Positions 31,728 to 40,996 are shown, numbered from the stretch's first letter. The stretch: 64,000 nt of DNA from Bradyrhizobium sp. JYMT SZCCT0180 (GCF_018130165.1 NZ_JAFCLZ010000019.1:124001-188000), one strand, 5' to 3'. Notes: a model not told the origin generated them from the sequence alone. Program-made: numbers and translations.

Positions 31728-32645
31728 ATGCTGCTTCTGATTGCCCGGCGTCTCGGTCTCGGCCTCCTGGTCGCGCTCACGGTGATGACGCTTGCATTCA
31801 TGCTGACGCGGCTGTCGGGCGACCTTGCCATTTCCATCGCCGGCCCGTCCGCGACGCAGGCCGACGTCGAAATCATTCGCAAGGCGTACGGCCTCGATCG
31901 TCCGCTCTACGTCCAGTTCTTTTCCTGGGTCGGCCGCGCCATGGTCGGCGATTTCGGCCAGAGCTATTTCTTCAAGGACAGCGTCTCCAACCTGATCGCG
32001 AAGCGCCTGCCCATCACGCTCACGCTCGGGCTGGTGGGGCTGAGCCTGGCTCTGATCATCTCGATCCCGCTCGGCATCCTCGCGGCGGTTCGCGAGAACA
32101 CCTGGCTCGACCGCGGCGTCACCATGTTCACGATGGTGGGGCAGGCGATCCCGAGCTTCTGGCTCGCCCTGATCCTGATGATCGTGCTCGGTCTCAATCT
32201 CGGCATCTTGCCAATTTCAGGCACCGGCACCTGGCAGCACTTCGTGATGCCGGGCATCGTGCTCGCTTTTACGGCAATCCCTGCCCTGACGCGACTCACG
32301 CGCTCCGGCATGATCGAGGCGATGGCGTCCGACTACATCCGCACCGCGCGCGCCAAGGGCCTGTCGCGCGCACGCATCATCTTCAAGCACGCGCTTCGCA
32401 ACGCCGCGATCCCCGTGGTGTCGATCGCCGCGGTGCAGCTCGGCTTCATGCTCGGCGGCTCCATCGTTATCGAAACGGTGTTCGCGTTGCATGGCGTCGG
32501 ATATCTCGGCTGGGAGAGCATCGCCAAGAACGATTTTCCTGTGGTGCAGGCGGTGGTGCTGGTGCTGGCGGCGATCTATATCGGCCTCACGCTGCTTTCC
32601 GACATCCTCAATGCGCTGCTTGATCCGAGGCTCCGGACCGGATGA
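31728..32645 (+). CDS. Dipeptide/oligopeptide ABC transporter permease (DppB-like)
   Basis: A 305-residue DppB/OppB-type inner-membrane permease with six predicted transmembrane helices. The N-terminal MLLLIARRLGLGLLVALTVMTLAFML is the first helix. The cytoplasmic EAA loop is EAMASDYIRTARAKGLSRAR at about residues 200-219. ATG 31728 is taken as the start because it begins the hydrophobic helix; a TTG 12 bases earlier is possible. The stop overlaps the next start (ATGA). It is the first gene of a five-gene transporter operon in which permease and ATPase genes precede the binding-protein gene. Confidence 0.92.
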   Translation: MLLLIARRLGLGLLVALTVMTLAFMLTRLSGDLAISIAGPSATQADVEIIRKAYGLDRPLYVQFFSWVGRAMVGDFGQSYFFKDSVSNLIAKRLPITLTLGLVGLSLALIISIPLGILAAVRENTWLDRGVTMFTMVGQAIPSFWLALILMIVLGLNLGILPISGTGTWQHFVMPGIVLAFTAIPALTRLTRSGMIEAMASDYIRTARAKGLSRARIIFKHALRNAAIPVVSIAAVQLGFMLGGSIVIETVFALHGVGYLGWESIAKNDFPVVQAVVLVLAAIYIGLTLLSDILNALLDPRLRTG

Positions 32646-33508
32646 GCGAACCGATTGCAATCCATGCGCCGCTGACGTCGCGGGTCGGCGTGGCCGGCTT
32701 CACGGTCGGGATCGTCATCGTCGGCATCATCGCGGTGGCCGCGATTATCGGCAATCAGCTGGTGCCGCATGATCCCTTCACCCAGGATCTCGGCAACCGC
32801 CTCAAGCCGCCATTCTGGATGGAGGGCACCCAGGCCGGGCATCTGCTCGGCACCGATCAGCTCGGCCGCGATTATCTGGCGCGGCTGGTGTATGGCGCGC
32901 GCATCTCGCTCTTGATCGGCATCATGACGGTCATCACGTCGGGATTGATCGGCATCACGCTCGGCGTGCTCGGCGGCTTCTTCGGCGGCCGCATCGACGA
33001 TGCGGTGCTGTTCGCCATCACCACGCGGCTGTCGATCCCGGTGGTGCTGGTGGCGCTCGCCGTCGTGGGGCTGATGGGCTCGGGCCTTGGCCTCGTGGTC
33101 GCAACCCTCGGGCTTCTGTTGTGGGACCGCTTTGCGGTGGTGGCGCGCGCGACCACGATGCAGATTCGCAGCCTCGATTACGTCAACGCGGCCCGCTGCG
33201 CCGGCGCCTCGACCTCGCATCTGCTGGTCAGGGAGATATTGCCGAACATCGCGAGCCATCTTGCCGTGGTGGCCACATTGGAAATGGCGCTTGCGATCCT
33301 GCTCGAGGCGGCGCTGTCGTTCCTCGGCCTCGGCGTGCCGCCGCCGCTGCCGTCCTGGGGCCTGATGATCGCCGAGGGCAAGGATTACATGTTCTTTTCG
33401 GCCTGGGTGATCATGATTCCCGGCGTCGCGCTGTTCGTCCTGGTGCTCGGCATCAACCTGGTCGGCGACGGATTGCGCAATCTGCTCGGCTCGGAGCGGT
33501 CGCGATGA
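32642..33508 (+). CDS. Dipeptide/oligopeptide ABC transporter permease (DppC-like)
   Basis: A 288-residue DppC/OppC-type permease. The first helix is at about residues 15-38, and the family N-terminal OppC segment reads GNRLKPPFWMEGTQAGHLLGTDQLGRDYLARLVYGARISL. The EAA loop is around LDYVNAARCAGASTSHLLV, and the C-terminal SFLGLGVPPPLPSWGLMIAEG is diagnostic. It pairs with the DppB-like permease to form the channel. Both ends overlap neighbours by the ATGA arrangement, so the operon is tightly coupled. The transported substrate is not determinable; peptides, nickel or opine-type compounds are carried by relatives. Confidence 0.92.
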   Translation: MSEPIAIHAPLTSRVGVAGFTVGIVIVGIIAVAAIIGNQLVPHDPFTQDLGNRLKPPFWMEGTQAGHLLGTDQLGRDYLARLVYGARISLLIGIMTVITSGLIGITLGVLGGFFGGRIDDAVLFAITTRLSIPVVLVALAVVGLMGSGLGLVVATLGLLLWDRFAVVARATTMQIRSLDYVNAARCAGASTSHLLVREILPNIASHLAVVATLEMALAILLEAALSFLGLGVPPPLPSWGLMIAEGKDYMFFSAWVIMIPGVALFVLVLGINLVGDGLRNLLGSERSR

Positions 33509-34485
33509 GCGCATTGCTTGACATCGAGGATCTCGAAGTGATGTTCGGCGGCCGCAGCGCGGCGGTGCGCGGCGCCTCGTTGCAGGTCGAGAAGGGCGAG
33601 ACCCATTGCCTGGTCGGCGAATCCGGCTGCGGCAAATCGGTGACCGCGCTGTCGATCATGAACCTGCTCGCGCGCGGCGGCCGGCGCTCCGCCAAACGCA
33701 TGAGCTTTGCCGGCACCGACCTCCTCTCGCTGTCCGACCGCGAGATGGCGCGCCTGCGCGGCAATCGGATCTCGATGATCTTCCAGGAGCCGATGACCAG
33801 CCTCAATCCGGCCTTTACGATCGGCTCGCAAATGGCTGAGGTGCTGACCCGCCACAAGGGCGGCTCGCGCACCGCCGCGCTCGAGCGCGCGGTCGAACTG
33901 ATGGGCCGCGTCGGTATCACCGCGCCGGAGATGCGGCTCGGCCAGTTTCCGCACCAGCTTTCCGGCGGCTTGCGTCAGCGCGTCATGATCGCGATGGCGT
34001 TGATGTGCGATCCCGAACTGCTGGTCGCCGACGAGCCGACCACCGCGCTCGACGTTACCGTGCAGGCGCAGATCCTGCGGCTGCTGGCGACCTTGAAGCG
34101 CGAACTCGGCCTTGCGATCCTCTTGATCACCCATGACCTCGGCATCGTCGCCCGCGTCGCCGACCGGGTGTCGGTGATGTATGCGGGCGAGGTGGTCGAG
34201 CGCGCGCCGACCGCGGAATTGTTCCGCAGCCCCCAACACCCCTATACGCGCGGCCTCTTGTCCTGCGTGCCGGTGCCGGGCCGGGTGCAGCGCGACCGGC
34301 CGCTCGGCTCGATCCCGGGCGTGGTGCCGGCGATCGGACCCGGCTTTGCAGGCTGCGCATTCCGCTCGCGCTGTTCGCATGCCGACGCCAGCTGCGAACG
34401 CGAAATCCCGCGCCGCCAGGCAGGTAGCGCGCACGACTATCTTTGCCGGCTCGCACCGCAATTCTCGGAGCCGCAGCCCGCATGA
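33505..34485 (+). CDS. Dipeptide/oligopeptide ABC transporter ATPase (DppD-like)
   Basis: A 326-residue ATPase. Walker A is GESGCGKS (about residues 39-46), the Q-loop is in ISMIFQEPMTSLNP, the signature is LSGGLRQRV and Walker B is LLVADEPTTALDV, with the switch His in ITHDLG. The C-terminal oligopeptide-family extension has GCAFRSRCSHADASCERE, a cysteine cluster that in DppD/OppD relatives binds an Fe-S cluster. The start ATG at 33505 overlaps the DppC-like stop; an upstream open stretch overlapping the permease gene is rejected. It energises the transporter together with the DppF-like ATPase. Confidence 0.93.
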   Translation: MSALLDIEDLEVMFGGRSAAVRGASLQVEKGETHCLVGESGCGKSVTALSIMNLLARGGRRSAKRMSFAGTDLLSLSDREMARLRGNRISMIFQEPMTSLNPAFTIGSQMAEVLTRHKGGSRTAALERAVELMGRVGITAPEMRLGQFPHQLSGGLRQRVMIAMALMCDPELLVADEPTTALDVTVQAQILRLLATLKRELGLAILLITHDLGIVARVADRVSVMYAGEVVERAPTAELFRSPQHPYTRGLLSCVPVPGRVQRDRPLGSIPGVVPAIGPGFAGCAFRSRCSHADASCEREIPRRQAGSAHDYLCRLAPQFSEPQPA

Positions 34486-35432
34486 GCGTCGCGATCGAAG
34501 TCCAGAATTTGCGGTGCGAGTTCCGGGTCAACGCCGGCTGGTTCGCGCCGGAAAAACGCGTGATCGCGGTCGACGACGTGACCTTCAGCGTGCCGGCGGG
34601 CAGCGTGCTCGGCATTGTCGGCGAATCCGGCTGCGGAAAATCCACCCTCGCGCGGCTGATCCTCGGGCTGCTGAAGCCGACGGCGGGGACCGTGCTGGTC
34701 GACGGCAAGCGCCTGTTCGACCTCGACCGCAAGGCGCGGGCGCGATTGATCCAGCCGGTGTTCCAGGATCCGTTCGCCTCGCTCAATCCGCGCCACCGCA
34801 TCAAGGACATCGTCGCGCTGCCATTGACCGCCCAGGGCACCTTCTCACGCGCGGACATCGAGCGCCGGGTCGCTCAAATTCTCGAACGCGTCGGGCTTTC
34901 GGCGGCGATGGGCGAGCGCATGCCCTCGCAACTCTCCGGCGGGCAGCGCCAGCGGGCGGCGATTGCCCGTGCGCTGGTGCTCGAGCCGCGGATCGTGATC
35001 TGCGACGAGCCGACCAGCGCGCTCGACGTTTCCGTGCAGGCGCAAATCCTCAATCTGCTCGCCGATCTGCGCCGCGATCTCGGACTGACCTATCTGTTCA
35101 TCAGCCACAATCTGGCTGTCGTGGAGCATGTCGCGAGCGAGGTCGCGGTGATGTATCTCGGTCGTTTCGTCGAGCGCAACGAAACCGACGCACTGTTTCG
35201 TGCGCCCGGTCATCCCTACACGCAGGCGTTGCTGCAAAGCGTGCTGACGCCGGAGCCGGGCCGCGGCGTGCCCGATATCGGCCTCGGCGACGCCATGCCG
35301 GATCCGGCCAATATTCCCCCGGGCTGCCGGTTCAATCCGCGCTGCGGTATCGCGGTCGAACGCTGCCGCCGTGTGGCACCAACGCCCATGGCCCGCGCCC
35401 CCCAGGGAATGGTAGAGTGCCATCTGGCATAG
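34482..35432 (+). CDS. Dipeptide/oligopeptide ABC transporter ATPase (DppF-like)
   Basis: A 316-residue ATPase. Walker A is GESGCGKSTLARL (about residues 47-59), the Q-loop PVFQDPFASLNPR, the signature LSGGQRQRAAIARAL, Walker B VICDEPTSALDV, and the switch His is in FISHNLAVVEH. Its C-terminal extension has GCRFNPRCGIAVERCRRVAP, matching the cysteine pattern of the DppD-like partner. ATG 34482 overlaps the previous stop; a longer frame beginning 39 bases upstream is rejected. It is followed 46 bases later by the binding-protein gene. Confidence 0.93.
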   Translation: MSVAIEVQNLRCEFRVNAGWFAPEKRVIAVDDVTFSVPAGSVLGIVGESGCGKSTLARLILGLLKPTAGTVLVDGKRLFDLDRKARARLIQPVFQDPFASLNPRHRIKDIVALPLTAQGTFSRADIERRVAQILERVGLSAAMGERMPSQLSGGQRQRAAIARALVLEPRIVICDEPTSALDVSVQAQILNLLADLRRDLGLTYLFISHNLAVVEHVASEVAVMYLGRFVERNETDALFRAPGHPYTQALLQSVLTPEPGRGVPDIGLGDAMPDPANIPPGCRFNPRCGIAVERCRRVAPTPMARAPQGMVECHLA

Positions 35433-35478
35433 AGTGTGCTTGAAATCGGTCTTGCGATCGGAACCAAAGGAGGACGGC

Positions 35479-37008
35479 ATGGGCGTGCAATTGAGATTTG
35501 GTGCGGCGATCCTCGCGGCGGCACTGGTCGGTGCCGGCGCTTCCCCGGCGCTGGCGCAGAAGTCCGCCGACACGTTGCGGATCACGATGCGTGACGCGCT
35601 GCCGAACGTCGATCCCTACTACAACAATCTGCGCACCGGCGTGGTGATGCACCACCAGGCCTGGGACGGGCTGGTTTACCGCAATCCTGAAACGTTCAAG
35701 AACGAGCCGCTGCTCGCCACCGAGTGGAAGCTGCCGGATACGACCACGATCGAATTCACGCTGCGGCCGGGTGTCAAATTCCACGACGGCAGCGCGTTCA
35801 CGGCCGATGACGTCGTCTACACGCTCAATCTGGTGTCCGATCCCGGGAGCAAGGTGTCGACGCCCGCGAACTACAACTGGATTGAAAAGGCCGAGAAGAC
35901 CGGCGACCTGTCGGTACGCGTCAAGCTGAAGCGGCCGACGCCCGCGGCGCTGGATTATTTCGCCATGGTCGTGCCGATCTATCCGAAGGCCTACCGCGAG
36001 AAGGTTGGCGCGGAAGGCTACGCCAAGGCGCCGGTCGGCGCCGGCCCCTACAAGATCACCAAGGTCGAAGCGGGCGCCTCCATCGACTTCGAGCGTTTCG
36101 AGGATTATTGGGCCGGCAGCCCCAAGGGCAAGCCGGCGATCAAGAAGATGAGCGTGCGTTTCGTGCCGGACGCGACCACGGAAATGACGGAGTTGCTGGC
36201 CAGCCGTGCGGACTGGATCTGGAACATGAATCCCGACCAGTTCGAAAACGTGAACAAGCTTCCGCACATTGCGGCCGTGCGCAAGGAATCGATGCGGGTC
36301 GGCTATCTCTCGCTCGACGCGGCCGGTCGCACCGGCGCGGATAATCCGATCACCAAGCTCAAGGTACGCCAGGCGATCTGGCACGCGATCGACCGGCAGG
36401 CGATGGCCGACAAGCTCGTCACCGGCGGCAGCCGTGTTCCGGCGGCGCCCTGCTTCCCGACCCAGTTCGGCTGCAACGGCGAGGCCGCGACGCTGTACGA
36501 CTACAATCCTGCCAAGGCAAAGCAGCTTCTCGCCGAGGCCGGCTATCCCGATGGCTTCGACCTCGAAGTGGCGAGCTATGTGCTGCCGCAATGGGGCTCG
36601 GCGGTGCAGAACTATCTGATCGCCGTCGGCATTCGCGCCAAGCTCAACCAGCTGCAGACGGCGGCACTGATCCAGAAGGCGAAGGCCGGCGAACTGCGCA
36701 CCTACATCGGAAGCTGGGGCAGTTACTCGATCAACGACGTGTCGGCCTTCATGCCGAACTTCCTTGACGGCGGCGCCGACGACTATGCGCGCGATCCCGA
36801 CGTGCAGAAATGGCTGATCGAAGGCGGTTCATCCATCGACACGGAAGTCCGCAACAAGGCCTACTCGGCCGTGATCCAGCGGGTCACCCAGCAGGCCTAT
36901 TTCGCGCCGCTGCACACCTATGTGACGACCTACGGCTATTCCAGGCAGCTCGACTTCACCCCCTATTCGGACGAGCTGCCGCGCTTCTATCTGACGAAAT
37001 GGAAATAG
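35479..37008 (+). CDS. Periplasmic peptide-type substrate-binding protein (SBP family 5)
   Basis: A 509-residue class C (DppA/OppA) binding protein. The signal peptide ends ASPALAQ at about residue 26. Family segments are TLRITMRDALPNVDPYYNN, FTLRPGVKFHDGSAFTADDVVYTLN at about residues 93-117, APVGAGPYKITKVEAG and KLKVRQAIWHAIDRQAM. The start ATG at 35479 follows a strong AAAGGAGG; an in-frame ATG 45 bases upstream lacks one. Coming last, after the permeases and ATPases, it completes the operon 31728-37008. The ligand is unknown. The neighbouring exported serine hydrolase hints at peptides or amide-containing compounds, weakly. Confidence 0.93.
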   Translation: MGVQLRFGAAILAAALVGAGASPALAQKSADTLRITMRDALPNVDPYYNNLRTGVVMHHQAWDGLVYRNPETFKNEPLLATEWKLPDTTTIEFTLRPGVKFHDGSAFTADDVVYTLNLVSDPGSKVSTPANYNWIEKAEKTGDLSVRVKLKRPTPAALDYFAMVVPIYPKAYREKVGAEGYAKAPVGAGPYKITKVEAGASIDFERFEDYWAGSPKGKPAIKKMSVRFVPDATTEMTELLASRADWIWNMNPDQFENVNKLPHIAAVRKESMRVGYLSLDAAGRTGADNPITKLKVRQAIWHAIDRQAMADKLVTGGSRVPAAPCFPTQFGCNGEAATLYDYNPAKAKQLLAEAGYPDGFDLEVASYVLPQWGSAVQNYLIAVGIRAKLNQLQTAALIQKAKAGELRTYIGSWGSYSINDVSAFMPNFLDGGADDYARDPDVQKWLIEGGSSIDTEVRNKAYSAVIQRVTQQAYFAPLHTYVTTYGYSRQLDFTPYSDELPRFYLTKWK

Positions 37009-37119
37009 GCTGAAGCGAACGCGCCCGGCGCGGCGTCGCCGCGCCGGTTCAGCCCACTGGCGTCATCGGTTTCGAAGCGTCTAGAATGCCCGAATCTCGG
37101 CGCGGCATTCGGGAACGCG

Positions 37120-38373
37120 ATGACAGGATTGCTCAGTCGGCGTGATGTGTTGGTGCGGAGCGCCGGGCTTGCGGCGGCAGGCCTGGTTTCTAATGCGGGT
37201 TTTGCCGCACCCGCCCGCAAGCCGGTTTCAGGCGATGCGATCGACGCCGCGTTGCAGGCGAAAGTTGCTGCCAGGGAAATACCCGGCGTGGTCGCGATGG
37301 CCGCGAACGAAACCTCGGTCGTGTATCAGGGCACGTTCGGCACCCGCAACGTCGCGGCCGCAACGCCGATGTCGTCAGATACGGTTTTTCGTATCGCCTC
37401 GATGGTCAAATTGCTGACCTCGGTGGCCGCATTGCAGCTGGTCGAGCGCGGCAAACTGAAACTGGATGAACCATCAGCCAACATCGATCCGACGCTTGCC
37501 TCGCCCCAGGTCCTCGCAGGCTTCGATGCCAAAGGCACACCGCAGTTGCGACCGGCGCACAAGCCGATCACGCTGCGCAACCTGCTGACGCACACATCCG
37601 GCTTCAGCTACCCGCTGTGGGATCCAAATGTGGTTCGCTACCAGAAAGCGGCGCGGTCCGATCCGGCGCTGCCGCGCCGGCCGCTGATGTTCGAGCCAGG
37701 CGCACGATGGGCCTATGGCGGCAGCATCGACAATGTCAGCCAGCTGGTTGAGATCGCCAGCGGGCAAAGCATCGATCGCTATTTCAGTGAACACATCACC
37801 GGCCCGCTCGGCATGAGCGACACCGGCTTTGTCATCACCGAGCAGCAGCGCGCCCGTCAGGCCAGCCTGCATGTGCGCGACGCCGGCGGAAAGCTCGTCC
37901 CAAAACCGTTCGAGAAGCTGGCCCCGACATCAGCCTTTTCCGGCGGCGGCGGCATCTATTCGACGGCGCCGGACTATCTGGTCCTGCTGCAGGCGTTGCT
38001 GAGCGGCGGACGTTTTCGCGGCACAAGCCTGTTGCGGCCGGATACCGTCGCAATGATGTCGACCAACCAGATCGGCAATATCGAAGCAGGAATTCTCAAG
38101 ACCGCCAATCCCGCGCTTTCAAACGACGTGGATTTTTTCCCGGGCGTCCATCTGCGCTGGGGGCTTGGCCACATGATCAATGTCGATCCGGTCCGCGAGG
38201 GTCGCGCGGCCGGCAGTCTCACCTGGGCCGGCCTGTTCAATACCTATTACTGGATCGATCCGAAAAAACGCATTGCGGGCGTGATCATGATGCAGATCCT
38301 GCCCTTCGTCGACAAACAGGCGCTGGTGGCCTACCGGCAGTTCGAGCGCGGGATTTATCGCGCGCTGGGGTAG
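37120..38373 (+). CDS. Tat-exported serine beta-lactamase-like hydrolase
   Basis: A 417-residue beta-lactamase-family (class C/esterase EstB-like) serine hydrolase. The N-terminus MTGLLSRRDVLVRSAGLAAAGLVSNAG is a Tat leader (SRRDVLV). The catalytic SxxK is Ser94-Met-Val-Lys97 in FRIASMVKLLTSV. The second motif region is WAYGGSIDNVS, where the usual YxN reads YGG, an altered residue worth noting. LLTHTSGFSYPLWD is a common family block. It is likely a periplasmic esterase, amidase or lactonase rather than a true beta-lactamase. It lies 111 bases after the transporter operon on the same strand. Confidence 0.9.
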   Translation: MTGLLSRRDVLVRSAGLAAAGLVSNAGFAAPARKPVSGDAIDAALQAKVAAREIPGVVAMAANETSVVYQGTFGTRNVAAATPMSSDTVFRIASMVKLLTSVAALQLVERGKLKLDEPSANIDPTLASPQVLAGFDAKGTPQLRPAHKPITLRNLLTHTSGFSYPLWDPNVVRYQKAARSDPALPRRPLMFEPGARWAYGGSIDNVSQLVEIASGQSIDRYFSEHITGPLGMSDTGFVITEQQRARQASLHVRDAGGKLVPKPFEKLAPTSAFSGGGGIYSTAPDYLVLLQALLSGGRFRGTSLLRPDTVAMMSTNQIGNIEAGILKTANPALSNDVDFFPGVHLRWGLGHMINVDPVREGRAAGSLTWAGLFNTYYWIDPKKRIAGVIMMQILPFVDKQALVAYRQFERGIYRALG

Positions 38374-38508
38374 GCCTGGTAACCTCCGGGTGACTGCCAT
38401 TCCGCCGACGCAGATGTGATTGAAACGCGCGCGATGGCGGGCAGTTCGCCGATCGAAAATGTGATAGACCCGCCGTCATCCCATTCGAACCCAGGCAACA
38501 CGCTCACC

Positions 38509-39474
38509 ATGAACCTCGATATGACCCGTCGCACCTTGCTGCATCTCGCCGGCGCCTCCTCACTCGCAGCGGCCGCCACGGCCGCGGCGCGCGCCGAGCA
38601 GGGCGGCAGCGGCGGTGGGCCGACTTTCGCCAACCGCACGCCGATGCGGATCGGCATGGTGACGATCCGCGTCCGCAAGCTCGATGTGGTGGCGGATTAT
38701 TATCGCGACGTGCTCGGCCTTGCCGTGATGGAACGCTCGGCCACCGGCGCGGTGCTCGGCGCCGGCGGGGTGAAGCTCCTGGTGCTCGAGGCGCGCCCGG
38801 ACGCCGCGAACGAAGCCCGCAGCGCAGCCGGGCTTTATCACGCCGCCTTCCTGATGCCGACGCGCAAGGATCTCGCGCGCTGGCTGGTCAACGCCGCGAT
38901 CCACCGCGTTCCGTTGTCGGGTTTTGCCGATCATCGCGTCAGCGAATCCGTCTATCTCGACGACCCCGAGGGGAACGGCATCGAGGTCTATGCCGATCGC
39001 GATCCCTCGCTCTGGCAATGGAGCGAGGGCACCGTGACGATGGGAACCGACCAACTCGATATCGACAACCTCGTCTCGCTCACCAACACCAACGTCAGCG
39101 ATTACGCCAAGGCGCCCGACGGCTTGCGCATCGGACACATGCATCTGCGCGTCGGCGATCTCGCGAAGGCCGACGGCTTCTACCGCGGCACGCTCGGCTT
39201 CGATCCGACGCGGGCGCGCAGCGGCGCCGCGTTCCTGTCCTCCGGGCGCTACCATCACCATCTCGGTCTCAACGTCTGGCAAAGCGCCGGCGCCGGGCAA
39301 CGGAACGACGCGGCCACCGGCCTCGCCTGGTTTTCGCTGGAGATCGAGAAGGCGGATTTGTTCGCGGCAAAGGAAGAGCGCCTGCGTCAGGCCGGCGTCC
39401 AGGTCGCGTCTGTTGCTGGTGGTCTCGAGGCCGCCGACCCCTGGGGCACGCGCGTGCGCCTCGTCAAGGTCTGA
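38509..39474 (+). CDS. Two-domain VOC/glyoxalase-like protein with a Tat signal
   Basis: A 321-residue protein. MNLDMTRRTLLHLAGASSLAAAATAAARA is a twin-arginine leader (TRRTLLHLAG). Then come two glyoxalase/bleomycin-resistance/dioxygenase domains: residues about 43-165 (RIGMVTIRVRKLDVVADYYRDVLGL ... VYLDDPEGNGIEVYAD) and about 205-318 (RIGHMHLRVGDLAKADGFYRGTLGF ... HHLGLNVW). It resembles CatE-type ring-cleavage or VOC proteins of cytoplasmic origin, for which an export signal is unusual. Metal ligands are plausible at His (MHLRVG), His (HHLGL) and Glu (GIEVYAD). Function is unknown. ATG 38509 is chosen because the Tat leader starts there. Confidence 0.85.
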   Translation: MNLDMTRRTLLHLAGASSLAAAATAAARAEQGGSGGGPTFANRTPMRIGMVTIRVRKLDVVADYYRDVLGLAVMERSATGAVLGAGGVKLLVLEARPDAANEARSAAGLYHAAFLMPTRKDLARWLVNAAIHRVPLSGFADHRVSESVYLDDPEGNGIEVYADRDPSLWQWSEGTVTMGTDQLDIDNLVSLTNTNVSDYAKAPDGLRIGHMHLRVGDLAKADGFYRGTLGFDPTRARSGAAFLSSGRYHHHLGLNVWQSAGAGQRNDAATGLAWFSLEIEKADLFAAKEERLRQAGVQVASVAGGLEAADPWGTRVRLVKV

Positions 39475-39497
39475 GCCGTCAGGCGGGAGCAGATGCG

Positions 39498-40055
39498 ATG
39501 GATGCCGTGCTTCCTTTCCGCACCATGGCCTACAACAATGGCTGGGCCAATCATCGCCTGCTGACCGCCTGTGCAGCGCTATCACAGGCCGAATTCACCG
39601 CGCCGCGCACCGGCTTCTTTCCAAGCTTGCGCGCCACCCTCAATCACATCCTGATCATCGATCGCTTCTACATCGATGCCCTGGAAGGCGGCACATTGGG
39701 GCCGGCGGCCTGGGCCAACCAGGAGCCGTGCGAAACCGTCAGCATTCTCCGCGACGCACAAGGCGAGATGGACCGCCGGTTGATCACCTTCGTCGAGCGC
39801 CTCGGCGCTGAAGGCCTCGATCGCATCGTCAACGTCCACCGCGGCAGTCGCATTCAACATGAGCGGATGGACCGGCTGCTGCTGCATCTGTTCCAGCACC
39901 AGATCCATCATCGCGGCCAGGCGCATGCGATGTTGAGCGCGACCGGTGTCCGTCCGCCGCAACTCGACGAATTCTTTGCCGCGGAAGAGGCGCCATTGCG
40001 CGCAGGCGAGTTCGCGGAGCTCGGCTGGAGCGAGGATAGAATCTGGCGCCGCTGA
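39498..40055 (+). CDS. DinB-family metal-dependent hydrolase-like protein
   Basis: A 185-residue DinB-like four-helix protein. The start MDAVLPFRTMAYNNGWANHRLLTACAALSQAEF is the usual helix 1. Metal-binding histidines are expected at NHIL (about residue 53) and in the LFQHQIHHRGQAHAML block (about residues 133-148). Members are often thiol-dependent S-transferases or have unknown roles. It starts 24 bases after the VOC gene on the same strand, so the two may be co-transcribed. The C-terminus faces the GntR gene tail-to-tail. Confidence 0.88.
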   Translation: MDAVLPFRTMAYNNGWANHRLLTACAALSQAEFTAPRTGFFPSLRATLNHILIIDRFYIDALEGGTLGPAAWANQEPCETVSILRDAQGEMDRRLITFVERLGAEGLDRIVNVHRGSRIQHERMDRLLLHLFQHQIHHRGQAHAMLSATGVRPPQLDEFFAAEEAPLRAGEFAELGWSEDRIWRR

Positions 40056-40131
40056 GTTACGGCCAGTGACGGTCAGCACGGGCGCATGCGGGTGCCAAGA
40101 GGCGCCGACCCGGTACGACGTCAGCACCGCC

Positions 40132-40878
40132 TTATGCGCGGCGTTGACGTTGTCTCCCGGTTTGAACGCTGGAGCCCTTCTCGAATTCCAGCCGCGCGAC
40201 TGCGCGCGCCGCGGCGGATTTCACCCCGAGCACATGAGCTTGCATAAGTGCTTCGGCCTTTTTTGGTTCTCGGAACAGAATTGCTTCATATATCTTGTGA
40301 TGCTCACCGTGGCGCTTGCGTACGTCATCGATCTCGAACGCAACGATGTTGTGCGCCGAAGCGTGCGGCACGCGTTGACATAGCTGCACGACGTCCCTGA
40401 CCAGACGCGATTCCGCGGCGTCACGAATATTGCGGTGAAAGCGGTCGTTGATCGCGCCGTATGCAGAGCGCTGGTTGTCGAGGGTCTCCCCGGGAGCATT
40501 CAAAATGTCGTCGCCCAACGCAAGCGCGCTCTCGATCTCGCCCTGTTGCAGCGGTGTAAGTCCGCGTTCCGCGGCCAGCCGGGCGGCAAGGCCCTCCGCC
40601 AGGGCGCGCATCTCGTAGGCGTCAACGATCTCGGACAACGGAATGGCCCGAACTTTGTAGCCGCGATTTGGCAGATATTCGAGCAGACCTTCGCCCGCCA
40701 AAGTTTGCAGTGCTGCCCGAATCGGCGTGCGTGAAACGTCGAATTCGTGACTGAGGTGTACTTCGTTCAGCCGTGTGTCCGCCGCCAGGCGACCGTCGAG
40801 CAGGAGCGCGCGCAGCATATCAAGGACCGTCTGCGATCGTGGCAGATCGCTCGCGTCAGTTTCAGTTGCAGTTCTCAT
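40132..40878 (-). CDS. GntR-family regulator (FCD subfamily)
   Basis: A 248-residue FCD-type regulator. The HTH (about residues 15-75) has QTVLDMLRALLLDGRLAADTRLNEVHLSHEFDVSRTPIRAALQTLAGEG. The FCD domain contains YEMRALAEGLAARLAAERG and AINDRFHRNIRDAAESRLV with the metal-type Asp/His positions. The start ATG at 40878 is preceded by GGGAGAG on the minus strand; a further 16 codons upstream are open but weakly supported. It is divergent from the fumarylpyruvate-hydrolase-like gene and is the likely regulator of the 41056-47255 cluster. Confidence 0.9.
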   Translation of the reverse strand: MRTATETDASDLPRSQTVLDMLRALLLDGRLAADTRLNEVHLSHEFDVSRTPIRAALQTLAGEGLLEYLPNRGYKVRAIPLSEIVDAYEMRALAEGLAARLAAERGLTPLQQGEIESALALGDDILNAPGETLDNQRSAYGAINDRFHRNIRDAAESRLVRDVVQLCQRVPHASAHNIVAFEIDDVRKRHGEHHKIYEAILFREPKKAEALMQAHVLGVKSAAARAVARLEFEKGSSVQTGRQRQRRA

Positions 40879-40996
40879 TGCTCTCCCAATTTCCGGCGGT
40901 TGGACCATCCGCGAACGCAGTTGCAAGTGTATCAGCCGTAGTCCGAAATAACGAACATTGTTCTAGTTATCCTCCTGTACCGCCAAAGTGTGTACA

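Noticed and set aside
37120..38373. Antibiotic-resistance beta-lactamase
   Set aside because: Only the SxxK motif fits well and the second motif is altered. The closest character is the broad esterase/EstB-like group, and context is catabolic.
38509..39474. Second complete extradiol dioxygenase
   Set aside because: VOC repeats are present, but the Tat leader and weak match to the extradiol signature do not support calling it a ring-cleavage enzyme.
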